Below, piece after piece: positions 58,820 to 64,000 of a DNA stretch of 64,000 bases (position 1 is the first letter of the stretch; each line of letters begins with the position of its first letter). The stretch is from Bacteroidales bacterium (GTDB lineage Bacteria > Bacteroidota > Bacteroidia > Bacteroidales > F082). Under the pieces are notes generated by a model. That model was not told where the DNA came from, did not search any database, and was given only the letters and a program-made list of their open reading frames with translations. Both the position numbers and the translations under genes were made by a program. The stretch spans positions 124,001 through 188,000 of the forward strand of contig JAFXLL010000001.1 of the NCBI GenBank assembly GCA_017531225.1, in the 5' to 3' direction.

Positions 58820-59782
58820 ATGTATAGTTCAGATGTTGATGGCGCCAAGGCTTTGGTGGAGAAATATGCCAGGCTTCGTGCGGAGATAGGCAAAGTGATT
58901 GTGGGGCAGGAGGAGATCATCCACAACACCATACTTTCCATATTCTGTCAGGGTCATGTGTTGTTAGTCGGTGTTCCCGGCCTTGCAAAGACCTTGCTGG
59001 TCAATACGATCGGGCAGGCGTTGGGATTGAGCTTTAGCCGTATCCAGTTTACTCCTGACTTGATGCCGTCAGATATTGTCGGTACGGAGATATTGGACGA
59101 GTCGAGACAATTCCGTTTTATCAAGGGACCGGTGTTTGCCAATATCATTTTGGCAGACGAGATCAACCGTACACCTCCCAAGACTCAGGCCGCTTTGCTT
59201 GAAGCCATGCAGGAACGCAGCGTGACGGTATCTGGAAAGACGTATCGTTTGCAGGAGCCTTTCTTTGTGTTGGCTACTCAGAACCCGATAGAGCAGGAGG
59301 GCACTTATCCTCTGCCAGAGGCCCAGTTGGACCGTTTTATGTTCAACTTGCTTCTTGACTATCCTACTTATGAGGACGAGGTTGCCATTGTGAAGAATAC
59401 CACTGTCGGCCGTGATGTGAAGGTAGAACCCGTGTTGTCGCCTGAAGAGATCGTTTATTTCCAACAGCTGGTACGCCGTGTGCCGGTGTCGGATCACGTT
59501 TACGAATATGCGGTTTCACTGTCGGCGAAGACACGTCCTCACACAGCATCGGCCCATGAATGGGCAAACCGTTTCCTTAGCTGGGGCGCTGGTCCGCGTG
59601 CTTCGCAATACCTCATCATTGGAGCCAAGGCTAATGCGCTTCTTTCGGGTAAGTACTCTCCCGATGTTGAGGACGTCATGAAGGTGGCGGTACCGATTCT
59701 GCGTCACCGAATCATCCGCAATTACACAGCCGAGGCGGAGGGCGTCAGCGTCGAGGATATCATCCACGAACTTATTAAATAA
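58820..59782 (+). CDS. MoxR family AAA+ ATPase
   Basis: A 320-residue AAA+ ATPase with Walker A GVPGLAKT near residue 52 and Walker B ILADEINRTPPKTQAALLEA near 112, plus the lid domain. MoxR proteins act as chaperones for vWA-domain partners (DUF58, Bat proteins). None follow here, since a terminator stands directly after the stop. Confidence 0.93.
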   Translation: MYSSDVDGAKALVEKYARLRAEIGKVIVGQEEIIHNTILSIFCQGHVLLVGVPGLAKTLLVNTIGQALGLSFSRIQFTPDLMPSDIVGTEILDESRQFRFIKGPVFANIILADEINRTPPKTQAALLEAMQERSVTVSGKTYRLQEPFFVLATQNPIEQEGTYPLPEAQLDRFMFNLLLDYPTYEDEVAIVKNTTVGRDVKVEPVLSPEEIVYFQQLVRRVPVSDHVYEYAVSLSAKTRPHTASAHEWANRFLSWGAGPRASQYLIIGAKANALLSGKYSPDVEDVMKVAVPILRHRIIRNYTAEAEGVSVEDIIHELIK

Positions 59783-59813
59783 AAAACAGCCTGGATTGCT
59801 CCAGGCTGTTTTT
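59782..59813. terminator. Bidirectional rho-independent terminator after MoxR
   Basis: A 14-bp stem (59782-59795 with 59800-59813, loop TTGC) with A- and T-runs at its ends. It ends the foldase-MoxR unit and may end the HTH gene from the other side. Confidence 0.88.
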
Positions 59814-59836
59814 GTATTAATACTTCTTATTTAAGA

Positions 59837-60178
59837 TTAGATACCAGGGTTGGCGGAAATCTTTCTCTTAGCTTCTTTTGAGAAGATGGAGAAGAAATCG
59901 CGGTGCAGAATCACAGAAATGCGCATCAACAACTCGGTGTCAATGTCTTGACGGCGGAAAATATTGTACACGTTGGTGCGGTCGCAATCCAGTTTGCGAG
60001 CCAGCCATGAAACGGTACGTTCTTGGTTCTTCAGCTCTTGTTGAATGAGCGTTCCAATGAAGATGGCGTTTTCGTCACCTTCAGCAGCAGTTGCTCTTTT
60101 TGCTCTAGGCTTTCTTGTGCCTCTCTTGGTTTCTTTGATCTCGTTGTTTTCCATTTTGTTTTGTTTGTTTTTCGACAT
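59837..60178 (-). CDS. Small helix-turn-helix DNA-binding protein
   Basis: A 113-residue protein with a basic N-terminal segment (KRGTRKPRAKRATAAE) and a helix-turn-helix in VSWLARKLDCDRTNVYNIF (about residues 55-73), close to XRE-type domains found in many Bacteroidales genomes. The target is unknown. The start may be the ATG at 60178 or, less likely, at 60154. It is preceded by a leader of about 290 nt that ends in a terminator-like stem, so expression may be attenuated. Confidence 0.7.
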   Translation of the reverse strand: MSKNKQNKMENNEIKETKRGTRKPRAKRATAAEGDENAIFIGTLIQQELKNQERTVSWLARKLDCDRTNVYNIFRRQDIDTELLMRISVILHRDFFSIFSKEAKRKISANPGI

Positions 60179-60480
60179 TACCCAAAAAATGTGGGATCAC
60201 TATTTACACTCGCAGCAAACCTAGAAAAAAACCTGCTCAACTCATAGTGCATCCCACATCCATACGAATGGAAGATCACTAGTGATACTGAGTTTATTTT
60301 GTCCATGTTGGGTTTCCATAAACATGGACGGGAAAGAAATGTTTTCTAGGCTTTTCTTTTTGAGCGTAAAATAATCACTAATGCCGTTGGTTATGTTAAA
60401 TTAAAATTGTGTTCTCTCTTATTCCTTTTTCCTTTTTTTGTTATTAAATGTTTTCTAACTCTTTTTACAATGCAAATATA
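60179..60480 (-). ncRNA. Long structured leader or small RNA candidate upstream of the HTH gene
   Basis: The -7 box TATATTTG (60473-60480) predicts a minus-strand RNA starting near 60468, about 290 bases before the HTH start. It contains a perfect 9-bp stem (60301-60309/60321-60329, 11-nt loop), a 9-bp long-range complement (60220-60228/60342-60350), and a 13-bp stem with a single bulge (60191-60203/60244-60257). In the minus sense that last stem is followed within 1 base by TTTTTT (60184-60189), like a terminator. Bases 60481-60544 are AT-rich spacer with nothing else recognised. Confidence 0.45.
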
Positions 60481-60544
60481 GTAATATGTAATTCACATTG
60501 TCCACAAAATAAAAAATAAAAATGTAATTTAGAACGGTTCTAAA

Positions 60545-61213
60545 TTAGTTGTCAATCAGAAATACAGCGATTTGGCGTGGCCCGAAAACACCTTGTACCA
60601 CCTCCTGCTCAATGTCGTATGATAAGGTGGTTCCTGTGATGATGACAGATTGTGTTATTGCATGGGTGTTCAAGCGCCCCTTCTGCTCTTTAAGAGCCTC
60701 TTTCAGTCCTCCTACAATTTGGTCGGTGCGAGCCATAACCAGTAAAATGTCAGGCTCAGTATAGCATTTGCGGTTGTGGGTGTTCTGATCGGTAAGGATA
60801 ATGCTTCCCGTGTGGGCAATCAGATAGTCGCAATCGGTGATGCTTACAATCCGTTGCTTGCTGTCCTTGGTAGGCGTATCGCTGTAATTCACACCGTATT
60901 TCTCTAGAAGCTCCTGCATCTTGTGACTTGTGCACCAGAGGGGCTCCCAATTGTTTTGCGGAGCCAGTTGTTTGATGCACTCTCCAAATTCGGCTTCGCT
61001 CTCCAAATAAATGAAGATGCCTCCTAGTTCTTTGAAGTGTTGAACGAAAGTTATGGCGGTTCCGTCTTCCTCACTGATGGGTTTCCACGTGTCAGTACGC
61101 AGGTCGATGTCTTCGAACTGCGCCTCGGGTTTCTCGATGAGAGCGTTTCTTAACTTGGCAAGAATCTGCTCCTTGTTGGTGGTTCCTTGGTCTGATCCGT
61201 TACGATTCCTCAT
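60545..61213 (-). CDS. LUD-domain protein (LutC/YkgG family)
   Basis: A 222-residue LUD-domain protein; LutC relatives take part in lactate use, but many stand-alone members have no known role. Conserved parts include YLIAHTGSIILT and RTDQIVGGLKEALK. The ATG at 61213 is chosen because it has a strong Shine-Dalgarno, AAGGAGG, 6 bases upstream, which is rare in this window; the gene then overlaps the ftsH 3' end by 14 bases. A frame extending to a TTG at 61252 is less likely. Confidence 0.8.
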   Translation of the reverse strand: MRNRNGSDQGTTNKEQILAKLRNALIEKPEAQFEDIDLRTDTWKPISEEDGTAITFVQHFKELGGIFIYLESEAEFGECIKQLAPQNNWEPLWCTSHKMQELLEKYGVNYSDTPTKDSKQRIVSITDCDYLIAHTGSIILTDQNTHNRKCYTEPDILLVMARTDQIVGGLKEALKEQKGRLNTHAITQSVIITGTTLSYDIEQEVVQGVFGPRQIAVFLIDN

Positions 61214-63095
61214 GGTTTTCCTCCTTTGCTGCGTCCCATGGGCGTTTTCCAAATATCTGTTCTAAGTCATCGCCGAAGATGACTTCCTTTTCAATGAGCT
61301 TGTTGGCCAACTGGGTCAGGCCGTCCTTGTGCTCGCTCAAAATGCTCACGGCTTCCTGGTATGCTTGTTCAGCCAGCTTGCTGACTTGCTTGTCGATGAT
61401 CTCGGCGGTTTTCTCGCTATATGGCTTGGTGAGGCTGAAGTCCTGTTGACCCGTTGAGTCGTAATAACTCAAGTTGCCGATGACTTCGTCCAGGCCGTAG
61501 TAGGTAACCATGGCGTAGGCTTGCTTGGTAACTTTTTCCAAGTCTGAAAGTGCGCCAGTAGAGATCTTTCCGAAGATGACCTGCTCAGCGGCACGTCCGC
61601 CCATGGTGGCGATCATCTCGTGGTATAGCTGCTCTTTGGTGGTGATTTGACGTTCTTCTGGGAGGTACCAGGCGGCGCCTAACGACTTGCCGCGTGGCAC
61701 GATAGTCACCTTTACCAGAGGATGTGCATACTGCAACAACCAGCTGGTGGTGGCGTGTCCGGCTTCATGGAAAGCGATAACCTTTTTCTCGTCAGCGGTG
61801 ATGATCTTGTTTTTCTTCTCCAAGCCGCCGATGATGCGGTCAATGGCATCCATGAAGTCTTGCTTTTCAATTACTTCCTTGCCTTTACGAGCGGCCATCA
61901 AGGCAGCTTCGTTGCACACGTTGGCAATGTCGGCACCTGAGAATCCTGGGGTTTGCTTAGCCAAGAAATCCTTGTCGACGTCATTACCGAGCTTCAGGTT
62001 ACGCATGTGAACCTCGAAGATTTCCTTTCTGCCAATCAGGTCGGGCAGTTCGACGTAGATCTGACGGTCGAAACGGCCGGCGCGCATCAAGGCCTTGTCG
62101 AGGATGTCGGCACGGTTGGTGGCTGCCAGCACGATGACTCCCGAGTTGGTGCCAAAGCCGTCCATCTCGGTGAGCAGCTGGTTCAGCGTGCTCTCACGCT
62201 CGTCGTTACCACCATTCATCGGGTTCTTGCCACGGGCGCGGCCAATGGCGTCAATTTCGTCAATGAAGATGATGCAAGGAGACTTCTGTTTGGCGTTGTT
62301 GAACAGATCGCGTACACGTGAGGCTCCCACGCCGACAAACATCTCCACAAAGTCAGAGCCGGAGATGCTGAAGAACGGTACATTGGCTTCACCTGCCACA
62401 GACTTGGCCAGCAAGGTCTTACCGGTGCCAGGAGGGCCGACCAGCAACACTCCCTTTGGAATCTTGCCGCCCAACTTGGTATATTTTTCGGGATTCTTCA
62501 AGAAATCCACAATCTCCATGATTTCAACCTTCGCTTCTTCCAATCCTGCCACATCTTTGAAGGTTACATTTACAGGCACATTGTCCTTGTCGAAAAGCTG
62601 TGCCTTCGACTTGCCGATGTTGAAGATCTGCCCTCCGCCAATTCCTCCGCCTCGGCCAGCCATATTGCGCATGATGACAACCCAAATTATAACCAATACA
62701 ATCAGAGGCAGCCACCCGATCAAAAAGTCCATGCCCCAACTCTTGCGCTGTACATTGGTGATATAGATGGGGTTGGTTATGCCGTTTTCTTTCTGCACTT
62801 GTTCCACGGTCTCCTCGAAACGTTCCAGCGAACCGATGCGGTAAGTATATTTGACCGTTTTTGGGTTGTCCTTCAGATAGATCTCGGCGTTTTCCTTGTT
62901 GACCAAGGTTATTTTCCCGACTTCGCCATCCTTCAGCATCTCAATGAGTTGACCCATGTCAATCTCCTCTTGCGAAGCCTCGTCCTTGCCGGTAAAGTAC
63001 AAACCGAAGAGGACGGCTGTTAAAATGACATAAATCCAATAAAAGTTGAACTTCTTCTTGCCCATTGGCTTTTTGGGCATTTTGTTTTCTTCCAT
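61200..63095 (-). CDS. ftsH: ATP-dependent zinc metalloprotease FtsH
   Basis: A 631-residue membrane-bound AAA+ protease. Two membrane helices (about 17-34 and 126-144) flank a periplasmic domain. They are followed by Walker A GPPGTGKT, Walker B IIFIDEID, and the zinc motif HEAGH near residue 440. It degrades unstable membrane and cytosolic proteins. It lies 1 base after rsfS. Confidence 0.96.
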   Translation of the reverse strand: MEENKMPKKPMGKKKFNFYWIYVILTAVLFGLYFTGKDEASQEEIDMGQLIEMLKDGEVGKITLVNKENAEIYLKDNPKTVKYTYRIGSLERFEETVEQVQKENGITNPIYITNVQRKSWGMDFLIGWLPLIVLVIIWVVIMRNMAGRGGGIGGGQIFNIGKSKAQLFDKDNVPVNVTFKDVAGLEEAKVEIMEIVDFLKNPEKYTKLGGKIPKGVLLVGPPGTGKTLLAKSVAGEANVPFFSISGSDFVEMFVGVGASRVRDLFNNAKQKSPCIIFIDEIDAIGRARGKNPMNGGNDERESTLNQLLTEMDGFGTNSGVIVLAATNRADILDKALMRAGRFDRQIYVELPDLIGRKEIFEVHMRNLKLGNDVDKDFLAKQTPGFSGADIANVCNEAALMAARKGKEVIEKQDFMDAIDRIIGGLEKKNKIITADEKKVIAFHEAGHATTSWLLQYAHPLVKVTIVPRGKSLGAAWYLPEERQITTKEQLYHEMIATMGGRAAEQVIFGKISTGALSDLEKVTKQAYAMVTYYGLDEVIGNLSYYDSTGQQDFSLTKPYSEKTAEIIDKQVSKLAEQAYQEAVSILSEHKDGLTQLANKLIEKEVIFGDDLEQIFGKRPWDAAKEENHEES

Positions 63096-63096
63096 A

Positions 63097-63471
63097 TCAA
63101 TCCTCCCTGTTCACAATCTTTTCGGCATCAGCCCAAAGCTCTTCAAGTTGATAGAACTGGCGCATCGACTGCAGGAAAACGTGTACCACGACATCCACAA
63201 AGTCAATCAAAATCCATTCAGTGTTGTCTCTTCCCTCAATGTGGTAAGGTTTCACTCCGTTTTTGTTACGGACCTCGTCGATGATCTTGTCGGCAAGGGC
63301 GTCCACCTGAGTCTTTGAATTGGCGTGGCAAATCACAAAATAATCCGTTACGGCAGTCCCCGTCTCCCTAAGATCCAGGGTTACAATCTCTTTTCCTTTG
63401 ACGGAGTCCATGGCTTCGACAACGGTCGCCACTATTTCTTCGGCATTTTCAGCCTGATGTCTGATTCTCAT
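63097..63471 (-). CDS. rsfS: Ribosomal silencing factor RsfS
   Basis: A 124-residue Iojap/RsfS protein that blocks 50S-30S joining in starvation. Visible parts are DYFVICHANSKTQVDALADKI and DNTEWILIDFVDVVVHVF. First gene of the unit rsfS-ftsH-LUD; promoter box TACTTTTG at 63506-63513. Confidence 0.93.
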   Translation of the reverse strand: MRIRHQAENAEEIVATVVEAMDSVKGKEIVTLDLRETGTAVTDYFVICHANSKTQVDALADKIIDEVRNKNGVKPYHIEGRDNTEWILIDFVDVVVHVFLQSMRQFYQLEELWADAEKIVNRED

Positions 63472-63505
63472 TGTAGTTAAAACGTTAGAACTTATTAATA
63501 AAATA

Positions 63506-63513
63506 CAAAAGTA
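63506..63513 (-). promoter_or_regulatory. -7 box for rsfS-ftsH
   Basis: TACTTTTG on the minus strand, 34 bases before the rsfS ATG. It is divergent from the kdsC promoter. Confidence 0.5.
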
Positions 63514-63566
63514 AGTAAAATAATTGAATTGTTACCTTTTTTTGTCTCGATTTGGATAAAAATTAC

Positions 63567-63574
63567 TATTTTCG
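63567..63574 (+). promoter_or_regulatory. -7 box for kdsC
   Basis: TATTTTCG, 21 bases before the ATG at 63596. Confidence 0.4.
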
Positions 63575-63595
63575 TGCATTGAAACAAAATGAAGC

Positions 63596-64000
63596 ATGAA
63601 TGATCTAAAAAGCTTATTGTCAGGAGTCACCACTTTCATCTTCGATTATGATGGGGTGATGACTGATGGCACGGTGTACATGGACAGTAACGGCGACCCG
63701 CTCCGAACCTCTAACGTAAAGGACGGATACGCCATTCAACTGGCCAGCAAACTGGGCTATCATCTTGCCGTGATCTCGGGTGCGGTGGTTACCAACATCA
63801 CCAAAAGACTGAATATGCTTGGCGTGGAGGATGTGTTTACGGGTGTACCCGACAAGGTGGTAAAACTCGATGAATACATGGAACAATACCATCTGACTCC
63901 AGACCAGATTGTTTACATGGGCGACGACATCCCTGACCTTCGGGTGATGCATCTGGTAGGAGTCCCTGCATGTCCTGCTGATGCCGCCGACGAAGTGAAG
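63596..64000 (+). CDS. kdsC: KDO-8-phosphate phosphatase (KdsC/YrbI type HAD hydrolase), 3'-truncated by window edge
   Basis: The frame from the ATG at 63596 is open to the end of the window (135 codons). It starts MNDLKSLLSG and has the HAD motif I DYDGVMTDG (residues 17-25), motif II VISGA and the later GDDIPDL, with the spacing of the small C0-type KdsC phosphatases that remove phosphate from KDO-8-P. About 35 more residues would be expected. It complements kdsB at 1212. A four-codon frame (ATG at 63589) overlaps its start and is not considered a gene. Confidence 0.88.
   Translation, partial: MNDLKSLLSGVTTFIFDYDGVMTDGTVYMDSNGDPLRTSNVKDGYAIQLASKLGYHLAVISGAVVTNITKRLNMLGVEDVFTGVPDKVVKLDEYMEQYHLTPDQIVYMGDDIPDLRVMHLVGVPACPADAADEVK

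Noticed and set aside
60500-60509. Single TTGTCCACA as a DnaA box
   Set aside because: One isolated near-match in AT-rich sequence is expected by chance.

Overview
The window is a gene-dense stretch of a Bacteroidota chromosome, most likely order Bacteroidales. The evidence is: promoters with a TAnnTTTG -7 box (often TATCTTTGC) instead of sigma70 hexamers and, with one clear exception (a LUD-domain gene), no obvious Shine-Dalgarno selection; an ATP synthase operon in the order atpD-atpC-atpI-like-atpB-atpE-atpF-atpH-atpA-atpG; a secreted subtilase with a type IX secretion (T9SS) C-terminal domain; and Bacteroidota-typical families (GldA, DUF4294, DUF5723, an HU-SPOR membrane protein). I see no insertion sequence, prophage, CRISPR array or obvious island. 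Almost everything is core genome.

Layout. 1-5204 (+): LptF/G permease end, deoxynucleoside kinase, kdsB, HU-SPOR protein, trmB, HerA-like ATPase. 5210-9264: pcm (-) divergent from a coupled operon of Gfo/Idh oxidoreductase, lipoprotein and sugar-1-phosphate transferase. Three tandem hairpins follow. 9338-13463 (-): tRNA-Leu, tig, clpP, clpX, DUF4294. 13540-17939 (+): DUF5723 barrel, tRNA-His (-), oligopeptide permease, ruvX, def, TPR lipoprotein. 17936-20173 (-): metK and gldA. 20328-23116 (+): rplM-rpsI-rpsB-tsf. 23158-30765 (-): the whole F1Fo ATP synthase operon, ending in a phosphopantetheinyl transferase. 30893-34667 (-): rsmI-dnaA and EamA transporter-YigZ. 34736-38596: prmC, T9SS subtilase (-), rnpB RNA. 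38647-54519 (+): TPR protein plus TonB-type barrel, gyrB, alpha-2-macroglobulin plus pbpC, guaB. 54541-59782 (+): three periplasmic foldase genes and a MoxR ATPase. 59837-63471 (-): HTH regulator with a long structured leader, LUD protein, ftsH, rsfS. 63596 to the end (+): kdsC, partial.

Functional themes: envelope building (Lpt, KDO, PbpC/A2M, SurA-type foldases, T9SS cargo), protein quality control (Tig-ClpP-ClpX, FtsH, Pcm), translation (L13, S9, S2, EF-Ts, Def, PrmC, TrmB, RsmI, RsfS, RNase P), replication (DnaA, GyrB) and energy (ATP synthase).

The less ordinary signals are non-coding. They are a 290-nt structured leader or sRNA candidate with a terminator-like end in front of the HTH gene (60179-60480); a set of genes whose ATG lies exactly 4 nt after the -7 box, the same spacing as the RNase P RNA 5' end, which implies leaderless mRNAs; dispersed purine/pyrimidine tracts that supply the last codons or stop codons of several genes; and hairpins in front of rpsB and after the sugar transferase.
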